A DNA stretch of 14,772 nt, taken from Cohaesibacteraceae bacterium. Lineage in GTDB: Bacteria > Pseudomonadota > Alphaproteobacteria > Rhizobiales > Cohaesibacteraceae. Shown piece after piece: positions 1 to 6,601 of the stretch. Below the pieces are notes generated by a model. It did not search any database. It was not told where the DNA came from and was given only the letters and a program-made list of their open reading frames with translations. The position numbers and the translations under genes were made by a program. The stretch is taken from positions 1 through 14,772 of the forward strand of contig JAESRR010000186.1 of assembly GCA_016764535.1 (NCBI GenBank), given 5' to 3'. Position 1 is the stretch's first letter. Each line of letters starts with the position of its first letter.

Positions 1-9
1 CACCCGCTG

Positions 10-195
10 TGTCACACTGAACTTGTTTCAGTGTCCATAGTTCAGAACCAAAGCCCCTAACAACTGTAGCGATCCACCTGAGCGCTGAACCGGTTTCAGG
101 ACAAACGGGAAGAAACGTGAAAGCAGTGCGTCATAACCAGCACATGGGTTTGCCGCAACGCCGAGCTATGGATGCTGATCTACATCAGCATGACA
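10..195. repeat. Composite REP-like element: paired hairpins L1 and R1 with core
   Basis: Left hairpin at 10-40 is TGTCA, then arms CACTGAA/TTCAGTG around loop CTTGT, then TCCATAG. Right hairpin at 166-195 is the same frame inverted: CTATGGA, arms TGCTGAT/ATCAGCA around CTAC, then TGACA. The two ends therefore act as terminal inverted repeats, each containing its own stem-loop, and both carry an outer CACCC/GGGTG-like extension. The core of about 125 bp has no convincing open frame. Its first 60 bp resemble 2826-2886. No transposase is present, so this looks like a non-autonomous REP/MITE-like element. The hairpins are seen directly; the element class is inferred. Confidence 0.7.
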
Positions 196-264
196 GGGTG
201 GGTTCAGCAAAGTTGGAGAAACCCAAACAATCAGTAATCTGCTCCCGCATTGCCCCACCCTCTG

Positions 265-295
265 TGTCACACTGAACTTGTTTCAGTGTCCATAG
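265..295 (+). repeat. REP-like hairpin L2
   Basis: This is an exact copy of the left-type hairpin at 10-40 (TGTCA, arms CACTGAA/TTCAGTG, TCCATAG). It also shares the flanks CACCC...CTG before and TTCAG after. It lies 65 bp beyond the stop codon of the convergent MFS gene, so it could stabilise that transcript's 3' end. No right-type partner is seen before the gene. Confidence 0.7.
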
Positions 296-359
296 TTCAG
301 CCACACAGCTTGTTTGATCTTTGCTTTGATAAACCTCCGGTGCAACACACATTGGTGCC

Positions 360-1547
360 TCAACCTGTCGCTTCAAACGTCTGCCGCCGCAACATGATAC
401 CAATAATCAATGTTATCACCATTGCAACACCCACCACAGGCAAAGTCAGCACGGCAATAGCCGTCCAGCCAAGCCCGGCATAGAGTGCACCCGAAGTAAA
501 CGCGGCAATTGTTGTTGTCAGCGATATCAGTGTATCGTTAATGCCCTGCAATCCGGCGCGTTCGTTAACGGACAGCAAAGTTTGCAACAGATAGGTGCCG
601 CCGGTAAATCCAAAATTCCAGCCAATGCCGAGCAGGATAAGTGAACCGTAAAAATGCAACAAATGAACGTCAATTATCGCAATAATTGCCGAGAAAGCCA
701 ACAGCGCCATACCCACAAATATGATCAGGATCGGCCCAAACCGGTTGATCAACCAGCCGGTGAAAAACCCCGGCGCAAACATCGCCACCACGTGCCAGCC
801 GATAACTTCGCCTGCCTGGGTTTCTGAAAATCCACTGTCCAGCATTGCAAGGGGTGTGGGGATCATCAGCACCGCCATAATTGCTTGCGCGATCGCCGCA
901 GCGAAGATTGCAAACATCACCGGTTTGCGTTTCAGCACCGCCAGCACATCGACTTTCCTTGTTCCATCCCCTGAAGCAAGCGCGGGTTTTTTCAGGCGCA
1001 ATCCCGATACCGGTAATATACCAATTAGCCCCAGCGCCGCGACGGCCAGATAAGCCCCGGCAAATACCGCCGTTTCAAGATAGTTTTTGGATATCTCGAA
1101 AATTTCCGGCGCGACCAGCGCCGCAACCAGGCCCGAGGCGAGCGTGAACGAGATCGCAGTGGATTTCCATTTGTCCGCCACAGCTTCCGCAGCAGCGAAA
1201 CGAATATATCCAACGCACATCAAAGCGCCACCGAGACAAAAATGCGCCAGACAAAGCAACAGGAAACTCGACCAGACCAACGACAGGGCACCGAGCCCGC
1301 CGCCGGTTATAACAAGCAACGCGCCAACAAGAAAACCGGCTCTGCGTCCAAATCGTCCCATAAACAATGAGACCGGTGCGGCAAAAACCATTCCTGCAAA
1401 AAGCTGGATCGACGGAGGTAACGTTGCAAAGGCCTGATCCGACGCGAGATGGCTCCCTGCCAGAGCACCCAGAATGATCAACATCGGCATTGAAGCGCCA
1501 AGAATGATGTTACTGACCAGCAACAGTATAAAATTGCGATTAAACAT
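360..1547 (-). CDS. MFS transporter, drug-efflux-like
   Basis: This is a 395-residue inner-membrane protein with about 12 hydrophobic segments, the normal length for a major facilitator superfamily permease. The loop between the second and third segments carries GRFGRRAG (residues 64-71), a form of MFS motif A. The start ATG at 1547 is preceded on the minus strand by GGAG with a 5-nt spacer. The protein ends in a short basic tail. The gene is divergent from a GlxA-type regulator, a common arrangement for exporters of small molecules, so that regulator may control it. The substrate cannot be told from the sequence. It could also be a sugar or amino-acid exporter; the MFS assignment is firm, the efflux direction is inferred. 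Confidence 0.85.
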   Translation of the reverse strand: MFNRNFILLLVSNIILGASMPMLIILGALAGSHLASDQAFATLPPSIQLFAGMVFAAPVSLFMGRFGRRAGFLVGALLVITGGGLGALSLVWSSFLLLCLAHFCLGGALMCVGYIRFAAAEAVADKWKSTAISFTLASGLVAALVAPEIFEISKNYLETAVFAGAYLAVAALGLIGILPVSGLRLKKPALASGDGTRKVDVLAVLKRKPVMFAIFAAAIAQAIMAVLMIPTPLAMLDSGFSETQAGEVIGWHVVAMFAPGFFTGWLINRFGPILIIFVGMALLAFSAIIAIIDVHLLHFYGSLILLGIGWNFGFTGGTYLLQTLLSVNERAGLQGINDTLISLTTTIAAFTSGALYAGLGWTAIAVLTLPVVGVAMVITLIIGIMLRRQTFEATG

Positions 1548-1642
1548 GGAAACTCCATACTACTATTTGTGCCACCCGGGGCCGGGCCTGATCCGGCAAG
1601 AATCAAGACTTGACGAAACTGTTGTATCACAGCACTATTTGG

Positions 1643-1671
1643 CCATATTGACATTTAACCTTCAAATATGG
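1643..1671. promoter_or_regulatory. Inverted repeat in divergent promoter region (possible operator)
   Basis: CCATATTG at 1643-1650 and CAAATATGG at 1663-1671 form an almost perfect dyad with a 12-bp gap. It lies between the MFS start (1547) and the regulator start (1679), ending 7 bp before the regulator's ATG. A TTGACA hexamer overlaps the left arm (1648-1653). The placement fits autoregulation by the GlxA-type protein, but no binding is shown. Confidence 0.4.
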
Positions 1672-1678
1672 ACAATTT

Positions 1679-2635
1679 ATGCGCAAGCTGGACATCTTTC
1701 TGTTTGATGGCGTCAACGCACTGGATGTAACCGGAGCGTCTCAGGCTTTTGACGTTGCGAGACGCGCAAACGGTCCCGCCTATGCGCTTTCATATGTCAC
1801 CTTGTCCGGACAATCGGTCACGGCTTCCTGTGGGTTGCGCCTTGGTGCCGACGCGATATTGTCGCTAAAAAGTGAAGCTGATGATCTGCTGGTGCCAGGC
1901 GGAAGTGTTGATCCGCTGCTGCAGGAAACTTACCTGCTGAAAGTTATATCACAATGGCAGGATCGCAAGTCGGACGCACGGCTCATCTCGGTATGTTCGG
2001 GTGCATTGCTTCTTGCCGGAGCCGGAGTTCTGGATGGTCACAAGGCCACAACACACTGGTCACGGCGGGAACAGGCGCTGCGCGATTATCCTCAAATCGA
2101 CTGGCAAACCGATGCAATATTTACCCAAAGCGAAACATTGTTCACATCGGCCGGGGTCACCGCAGGCATCGATCTTGCGTTGGCGATCATTGAACGGGAT
2201 TGCGGGGAAACCGAGGCTTTAAAAGTCGCGCGCGAGCTGGTTGTTTATTTGCGCCGTTCCGGCGGGCAAACCCAGTATTCCGATTTGCTCACTGCACAAT
2301 TCCCCCATGAAGATCGGATTGAGAAACTCATCGCATTGCTCGTTAGCTTCCCTGCACGCCTGTGGACGCTGCAAGCCATGGCCGACGCGGCAGGGATGAC
2401 CGCACGCACCCTGACCCGGAAATTTCAGCACCGTTTTCGGATGCCGCCAATTATGTTTCTGGAGCAAATCCGGGTCCGGCACGCATCGGATTTGTTGACG
2501 TCAGGCACGCAACTTGCCCGGGCCGCCAGCCAAAGCGGATTTGGTGATATGCAGACGATGCGGCGCAGTTTCAAACGCCAGCTCGACATCACTCCGACAG
2601 ATTTCATTCGCAATTTTACCCGGACAGAAGCATGA
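1679..2635 (+). CDS. GlxA-family transcriptional regulator (DJ-1/PfpI + AraC HTH)
   Basis: This 318-residue cytoplasmic regulator has two domains. Residues 1-185 form a DJ-1/PfpI class I amidotransferase-like fold, with the N-terminal LFDGVNALDVTG stretch, the nucleophile-elbow Cys106 in SVCSGALLLA, THW at 125-127 and TSAGVTAGIDLAL near 156. Residues about 215-315 form an AraC-type double helix-turn-helix, with MADAAGMTARTLTRKF in the first unit and AASQSGFGDMQTMRRSFKR in the second. In this family the first domain usually senses a ligand rather than acting as an enzyme. The length is normal. The start at 1679 places the DJ-1 strand at the very N-terminus, as in relatives. A weak GGA lies 8 nt upstream. 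The divergent MFS gene is its likely target. The ligand is unknown. Confidence 0.9.
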   Translation: MRKLDIFLFDGVNALDVTGASQAFDVARRANGPAYALSYVTLSGQSVTASCGLRLGADAILSLKSEADDLLVPGGSVDPLLQETYLLKVISQWQDRKSDARLISVCSGALLLAGAGVLDGHKATTHWSRREQALRDYPQIDWQTDAIFTQSETLFTSAGVTAGIDLALAIIERDCGETEALKVARELVVYLRRSGGQTQYSDLLTAQFPHEDRIEKLIALLVSFPARLWTLQAMADAAGMTARTLTRKFQHRFRMPPIMFLEQIRVRHASDLLTSGTQLARAASQSGFGDMQTMRRSFKRQLDITPTDFIRNFTRTEA

Positions 2636-2700
2636 TTCTCCGTGGCGCAAGCCGGAATGATTGAGTGCAATCGAACTCCATCCCACGCTGCCAGCCGGAG

Positions 2701-2730
2701 CTATGGATGCTGATCGACATCAGCATGACA
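2701..2730 (-). repeat. REP-like hairpin R2
   Basis: CTATGGA, arms TGCTGAT/ATCAGCA around CGAC, then TGACA. This is the right-type hairpin also seen at 166-195, with a two-base change in the loop. It begins 65 bp after the regulator stop codon. No left-type partner lies on its left side; the next hairpin, L3, is 72 bp to its right in the opposite orientation. Confidence 0.65.
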
Positions 2731-2801
2731 CAGTGGATGGAGCGATACCCGCATTACACAACAAATGCCGCTATGTTTCACCAACGTGAATACACCCTCC
2801 A

Positions 2802-2887
2802 TGTCATTCCAGCGAAGGCTGGAATCCATAGTTCAGAACCAAAACCCCCGCCAACTGTAGCGATCTACCCAAGCGCTGGACCAGTTC
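2802..2887 (+). repeat. REP-like hairpin L3 with variant stem, plus conserved core
   Basis: TGTCA, arms TTCCAGC/GCTGGAA around GAAG, then TCCATAG (2802-2831). The frame matches the other left hairpins, but both arms of the stem are replaced together so pairing is kept. The following 55-60 bp match 35-95 with roughly nine substitutions, including AACTGTAGCGATC. The match fades near 2887, where a reading frame resembling a HAD hydrolase takes over. Confidence 0.65.
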
Positions 2888-3093
2888 TCGGTTGAACTGG
2901 AACCGGGTGCGCGAAACTGCATTGCTTTTAAAGACAGCCGTAACAATATCTTGTCAGCCAAATCGGCAGGGCTTATGGTACTGCCACACCGGGCTGGTAT
3001 GCTGGCGGAGATAATTTCCCGGTCTGGCTGGTGGGTGATCTGACAAACCCGCTTGTTTATCAGCTCCTTGCGACCCCGACTGTTCCTGCCTGA
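2876..3093 (+). pseudogene. C-terminal remnant of a HAD-superfamily hydrolase, frameshifted
   Basis: Frame 2 from 2876 reads through a stretch resembling the third motif region of HAD phosphatases of the beta-phosphoglucomutase/CbbY type: NCIAFKDSRNNILSAKSAGL, where FKDS replaces the usual FEDS. Near 2981-2983 the family-like reading moves to another frame, continuing ATPGWYAGGDNFPVWLVGDL and on to a TGA at 3091. Loss of one base at that point would explain it. Nothing corresponding to the N-terminal catalytic DxD, the cap domain or motif II remains upstream; repeat element L3 sits there instead. It is not a paralogue fragment of the intact downstream HAD gene in any obvious way, since the motif sequences differ. 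The remnant call is by pattern and not by alignment search. Confidence 0.6.
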
Positions 3094-3106
3094 TGGATTA
3101 TCATAT

Positions 3107-3775
3107 ATGAAAGCTATAGTTTTTGACCTTGATGGCACACTCATTGACAGTGCGCCTGACCTGCATCAGGCAGCGAATAAATTGCTGGCCGATCTGGATG
3201 ATGACCCTCTGGACCTTGCAACAATAAGATCCTTCATCGGCAATGGTGTCCCCAAACTTGTCGAGCGCTTGCTTGCCGCGCGAAACAGGACGAAGGACAT
3301 TGCGTTTCAGGCGGAGATGACTGAAAATTTTCTGGGCCATTACAATGCAGCGCTTTTTGACAAAACCAGAACCTATCCAGGTGTCATCACTTCCCTTGAA
3401 GTCCTCAAAGGCATGGATATTAAACTTGGTATCTGCACAAACAAACCAGAGCAACCAACCCTCGCCATTCTGGCAGGTTTAAATCTGAATCGTTTTTTCA
3501 CCAGCGTTGTCGGGGGAGACAGTCTCACGGTTAAAAAACCCGCTCCCGAACCACTTTTTCGTGCCTTCAATGCGCTTGGAATCAATGCCGACATGCAGTA
3601 TTCAGACTGTCTTTATGTCGGGGACAGTGAAGTGGATCAGGCAACAGCAAAAGCGGCAAATATTCCGTTTGCATTGTTCACTGAAGGGTACAGAAAATCC
3701 TCCCTTGAAGACATGGCATGTGAGAAAACCTTCAGACATTTTGATCAATTGATAAAAATGGTGCGACCTGGTTGA
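3107..3775 (+). CDS. gph: HAD-IA phosphatase, phosphoglycolate phosphatase-like
   Basis: This 222-residue soluble enzyme has all HAD motifs: DLDGT with the nucleophile Asp7 and acid Asp9 (motif I), Thr111 in ICTNKP (motif II), Lys143/Lys144 in VKKPAPEP (motif III) and VGDSEVD with Asp173 and Asp177 (motif IV). The helical cap follows motif I, and SAPD directly after it is typical of Gph. Gph hydrolyses 2-phosphoglycolate to glycolate and phosphate, clearing a by-product of oxygenation or DNA repair. A longer frame from 3053 exists, but the ATG at 3107 puts the motif I strand at the N-terminus, as usual, with TGATGGA upstream. Related HAD enzymes act on other phosphoesters, so substrate identity is moderate in certainty. 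The gene stands alone between repeats. Confidence 0.8.
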   Translation: MKAIVFDLDGTLIDSAPDLHQAANKLLADLDDDPLDLATIRSFIGNGVPKLVERLLAARNRTKDIAFQAEMTENFLGHYNAALFDKTRTYPGVITSLEVLKGMDIKLGICTNKPEQPTLAILAGLNLNRFFTSVVGGDSLTVKKPAPEPLFRAFNALGINADMQYSDCLYVGDSEVDQATAKAANIPFALFTEGYRKSSLEDMACEKTFRHFDQLIKMVRPG

Positions 3776-3782
3776 CTGTGGG

Positions 3783-3807
3783 AGCAGAGCATCCGCTTTG
3801 CTCTGCT
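3783..3807 (+). terminator. Hairpin after gph, possible terminator
   Basis: AGCAGAGC (3783-3790) and GCTCTGCT (3800-3807) pair perfectly over 8 bp with a 9-nt loop, starting 8 bp after the gph stop codon. There is no following T-run, so it is at best an atypical or Rho-assisted terminator, or a 3'-end stabilising hairpin. Confidence 0.35.
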
Positions 3808-3809
3808 GC

Positions 3810-4037
3810 GTCAGCGAAATACACTCATTTCAGTTATTTACACCGGCATTTCTGCACACTCTGTGTCACACTGAACTTGTTTCAGTGTCCATAGTGCGGC
3901 CATAATGAACCTAATTGCTGTAGTTTGTTCAAGGGCACAGGCTGCCACAAAGGAGTTCGTTCAAGCTCCTGTAATGCACCGCTATTCAAAGTGAAGGATG
4001 CTGATCCACATCAGCATGACAAGATGGGTTTGGCAAG
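3810..4037. repeat. 228-bp tandem repeat, copy 1 (contains hairpins L4 and R4)
   Basis: This copy contains a left-type hairpin at 3864-3894 (arms CACTGAA/TTCAGTG) and a right-type hairpin at 3996-4021 (arms TGCTGAT/ATCAGCA, loop CCAC). Between them is a core of about 100 bp with ATAATGAACCTAATTGCTG and AAAGGAGTTCGTTCAAGCTC. The whole unit recurs 228 bp later with few changes inside the element and more in the outer 50 bp. The short open frame at 3925-4122 is repeated in copy 2 only because the DNA is duplicated, and is not treated as a gene. Confidence 0.8.
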
Positions 4038-4262
4038 GTCAGTGAAACACGATCATTTCAATTATTTACACCAGAAATTCTGCACACTCTGTGTCACACT
4101 GAACTTGTTTCAGTGTCCATAGCGCGGCCATAATGAACCTAATTGCTGTAGTTTGTTCAAAGGCACAGGCTGCCACAAAGGAGTTCGTTCAAGCTCCTGT
4201 ATTGCACCGCTATTCAGAGTGATGGATGCTGATCCAAATCAGCATGACAATGTGGGTTGGGG
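4038..4262. repeat. 228-bp tandem repeat, copy 2 (contains hairpins L5 and R5)
   Basis: This copy sits at a fixed offset of 228 bp from copy 1. Hairpins lie at 4092-4122 and 4224-4249; the second has loop CCAA instead of CCAC. The junction flanks (GTCAGTGAAACACGATCATT here against GTCAGCGAAATACACTCATT in copy 1) show that the duplication covers DNA outside the hairpin pair. This argues for unequal recombination or slippage rather than a second independent insertion. Confidence 0.8.
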
Positions 4263-4305
4263 AACGCTGAAAAAAAGCAATCGTGGTTGTGTTTGTCCAA
4301 CAACA

Positions 4306-4330
4306 CCGTGTCATTACGGCTCCGACACGG
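4306..4330 (-). terminator. Hairpin downstream of the DoxX-like gene
   Basis: CCGTGTC (4306-4312) and GACACGG (4324-4330) pair perfectly with an 11-nt loop, 35 bp beyond the stop of the minus-strand gene. On the minus strand a run of seven T follows only about 30 nt later, so intrinsic termination is uncertain. Confidence 0.3.
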
Positions 4331-4364
4331 AATCCACTCTTTCATCTCCCTGCAACCAATTATT

Positions 4365-5414
4365 TCAGGTCGGCGATTGTTCACGTTTTTTGAACGGATG
4401 CAATACATGGGTGCCATGACGGGCCCGGCCAAAAATGATCAGGATCAACAGGCTGGCAAACAACAGGCTGTGGCCAAGCAGCTCTTCCAGAGATTCCTGA
4501 TAATCCGCAAAAATGAAGAACGTGATATTGCTGGTCATCAACAATGCGAACAGCACAAGACTGACGGTCCGGGTGAACATCCCCAATACGAGGAATATAC
4601 CAACCGTGATTTCAACAATCGCGGCAGATAGAATGAACAAATCATCGGGATAGGTGAGCCCGATATACTCCATAAAATTCCAGTGATAGGTGGAGAGGAA
4701 CTGCCGCGCCAGACCGGGATTAAGCAGTTTTTCGGTAAAACCAAGGGTGATCAGGCTAACGCCGAATATGATCCGCAATACCTGCACAGACCAGGCTTTG
4801 TACGCAAACAGTGGATTACTTTCCGGCACAGCAAGCAGGCTGACATAGAATGTGAGCGCCAGCACGCCAAGATATTCCAGCGTAGGCACAATACCAAAAA
4901 ACCCGAATAATCCGAAGAACATTATGGTCGATAAAACCGCCACATAGCGCACCATAATATTGGCGATCAGCAACACCCCTGCGACCATTTCCAATATACA
5001 TAAAACAACCCAGACCCAGTCTGGATCATATGACCCGATCTGAATATGCGAGGCGATAATCGCGCCCTGGGACGCAGAAAGGACGAAAGGAACCCCGATC
5101 AATATCTGGACGAAACGCAGAATATAATCGCGATTTCTCTTGCCAAAATCGACAAAGAACTGTGGCGTCTCGGTATAATCGGTAAGAATGTATCCGACGA
5201 TAATTGCAATAACAGCCAGCGCGGTAAAAATCAGCACCGGCGTATCGGTCAGCCCATATAGCATTTCATTATTTGACGAATGCGGGTCCTCGACAAACCA
5301 CTTCACATGCGCGAATGCCGCACGCGGTGCAAGCACCAGGGCAGTGGTTGCCATCGCCAGGCCATATCGATAGATGGATGTGCAATTGGTATGAGCAGGA
5401 TTGAAAACAGACAT
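4365..5414 (-). CDS. DoxX-family-like membrane protein
   Basis: This 349-residue polytopic inner-membrane protein has a hydrophobic N-terminal segment ending AFAHVKWF (residues 33-40), a loop, then about eight or nine more hydrophobic segments between residues 59 and 329, and a short basic tail. The C-terminal half resembles DoxX-type four-helix modules: GFTEKLLNPGLA at 225-236, and ELLGHS before the last helix. The ATG at 5414 was chosen over the longer frame to 5534 because ACGGAG lies just upstream on the minus strand and no such site precedes the longer start. DoxX-like proteins are mostly uncharacterised; some partner oxidoreductases or redox-stress proteins, so no reaction is assigned. 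It is longer than a plain DoxX protein (about 130-150 residues) and may be two modules. It stands alone. Confidence 0.6.
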   Translation of the reverse strand: MSVFNPAHTNCTSIYRYGLAMATTALVLAPRAAFAHVKWFVEDPHSSNNEMLYGLTDTPVLIFTALAVIAIIVGYILTDYTETPQFFVDFGKRNRDYILRFVQILIGVPFVLSASQGAIIASHIQIGSYDPDWVWVVLCILEMVAGVLLIANIMVRYVAVLSTIMFFGLFGFFGIVPTLEYLGVLALTFYVSLLAVPESNPLFAYKAWSVQVLRIIFGVSLITLGFTEKLLNPGLARQFLSTYHWNFMEYIGLTYPDDLFILSAAIVEITVGIFLVLGMFTRTVSLVLFALLMTSNITFFIFADYQESLEELLGHSLLFASLLILIIFGRARHGTHVLHPFKKREQSPT

Positions 5415-5736
5415 ATCAAACTCCGTATGTCGCGTTAAACGATCGTGTGCTACACGCCTCCCGACACCAGCCGTAAGGCACTGCAAATAAAGATGCGCAT
5501 GATTTAAATCTTTTGCACCATTTTGCCGCAGCAATTATCCCCTGTGATATTTTTTGTGGTGATCCCGGTTATCATCCTGACAGATATCCTTTAAAATATG
5601 GTCTTCAAAAACAGGCGAAGAACCGCGTCACATACCGAACGTCCCGTTAACCCGAATACCATTTAACCATTTCGATTCAACTTTTTACAGCGTTCTGCAG
5701 GCACAATATTGCAACTCAATCTGGTGGGGTGGACGC
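5415..5736. other. Divergent intergenic region, 322 bp
   Basis: This region separates the minus-strand DoxX-like gene from the plus-strand solute-binding protein gene and must hold promoters for both. It contains none of the hairpin repeats. No promoter with good -35 and -10 boxes could be picked with confidence. Two TTTAAC/TTAACC-like motifs (near 5647 and 5663) do not have the spacing of a CtrA site. Confidence 0.5.
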
Positions 5737-6510
5737 ATGAAACTTTATCATCAAATCAAACAACTTCTTTGCAAAATATTATCCCGGGGAATTGTCTTGT
5801 TGGCCTTTTGGGTAATGCCTCACAATGCGATGGCAGGAGAGCTGGTGTTTGTGACGGACCATTATCCGCCGTACGAATTTATGGATAAAAACAACACACC
5901 AACCGGGTTTGACGTTGATGTTTTAATGGCTGCTTTTGCCCGTCTGGAAATTCCGATCAGGATAGAACTCCGCCCATGGAAGCGCGCTGTCGATGATACC
6001 CGGCTTGGCAAAGTCACCGGTATGTTCTCCTGCTCCAAAACACCGGGGCGCGAAAAATTCGCGCATTATTCCGATGTGCTCAGCCAGACCACACCATCAC
6101 TGATTGTCAAAAAATCGACTTATGAAGGCAGCAAATCCCCAAATCTTGAAGACATGCGCAAGATGACGATAGGCGTCATCGCCGGATATTCTCATGCCGC
6201 TGAATTACGCGCGGAAAATGTTCCGGTCGTGGATATTCCCGAAGTCAGCTATGGCCTCACAATGTTGATGGGTGATCGATTTACCGGTTTCCACATGGGC
6301 CGCGAAACCGGTCTTTACATGGCGGCGCAAGCCGGGTTGGCAGACAAGGTCTCTGTCATACCAATTGGAGATCAGCCACGGCTGCCATTCCATCTGTGCT
6401 TTTCCAAAAAAGTGCCGGGCTATAAAGAACTCGCCGCCAAATTCAACAAGGCACTCAAACTGATGCGTCAGAATGGTGAACTTGACGCCATCTATGCAAA
6501 ATATCGCTAG
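5737..6510 (+). CDS. Periplasmic solute-binding protein, family 3-like, orphan
   Basis: This 257-residue exported protein has a basic N-terminus, a hydrophobic stretch (residues 18-27) and likely signal-peptidase cleavage after AMA at 33. The mature part begins like an SBP_bac_3 amino-acid-binding domain: YPPYEF (43-48), GFDVDVL (57-63), the hinge arginine in KTPGREK (101-107), and a C-terminal LMRQNGELDAIYAKY helix. Proteins of this form bind polar amino acids or related solutes for an ABC importer, or act as sensor domains. No permease or ATPase gene lies near, so it is an orphan that may borrow a remote transporter or serve another role. GGGGTGGA precedes the ATG. It is the first of the plus-strand exported-protein run, but 91 bp separate it from the next gene, so co-transcription is uncertain. 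Confidence 0.8.
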   Translation: MKLYHQIKQLLCKILSRGIVLLAFWVMPHNAMAGELVFVTDHYPPYEFMDKNNTPTGFDVDVLMAAFARLEIPIRIELRPWKRAVDDTRLGKVTGMFSCSKTPGREKFAHYSDVLSQTTPSLIVKKSTYEGSKSPNLEDMRKMTIGVIAGYSHAAELRAENVPVVDIPEVSYGLTMLMGDRFTGFHMGRETGLYMAAQAGLADKVSVIPIGDQPRLPFHLCFSKKVPGYKELAAKFNKALKLMRQNGELDAIYAKYR

Positions 6511-6601
6511 TTTGCCAAAATCACGCCACATCAACAGAGTTGATTTGATTTAACTCAAACAATTGTCCATTTGCATAAACCAATAGCTGCGATGGAAGAG
6601 G

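Noticed and set aside
1569..1600. GC-rich segment CACCCGGGGCCGGGCCTGAT resembling another alphaproteobacterial repeat
   Set aside because: There is a single copy in the window and no clear complete hairpin, so it cannot be called a repeat from this sequence alone.
3053..3106. 18-codon N-terminal extension of the gph-like gene
   Set aside because: It overlaps the HAD remnant read in another frame, adds no conserved residues and would bury the motif I strand that normally starts the protein.
3864..4249. Regularly spaced hairpins that could suggest a CRISPR array
   Set aside because: There are only two units of 228 bp with near-identical interiors. There are no unique spacers of 30-40 bp and no cas genes.
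3925..4419. Two similar short reading frames starting MFKGTGCHKGVRSSS (3925-4122 and 4153-4419)
   Set aside because: They are alike only because the DNA is a tandem duplicate. They run into hairpin repeats, diverge after the shared part and have no ribosome-binding site.
5415..5534. 40-codon N-terminal extension of the DoxX-like gene
   Set aside because: It lacks a ribosome-binding site and hydrophobic character, while ATG 5414 has ACGGAG directly upstream.
5643..5675. Possible CtrA-binding site (two TTAAC motifs)
   Set aside because: The spacing between the motifs is longer than the 7 bp expected for a CtrA site.
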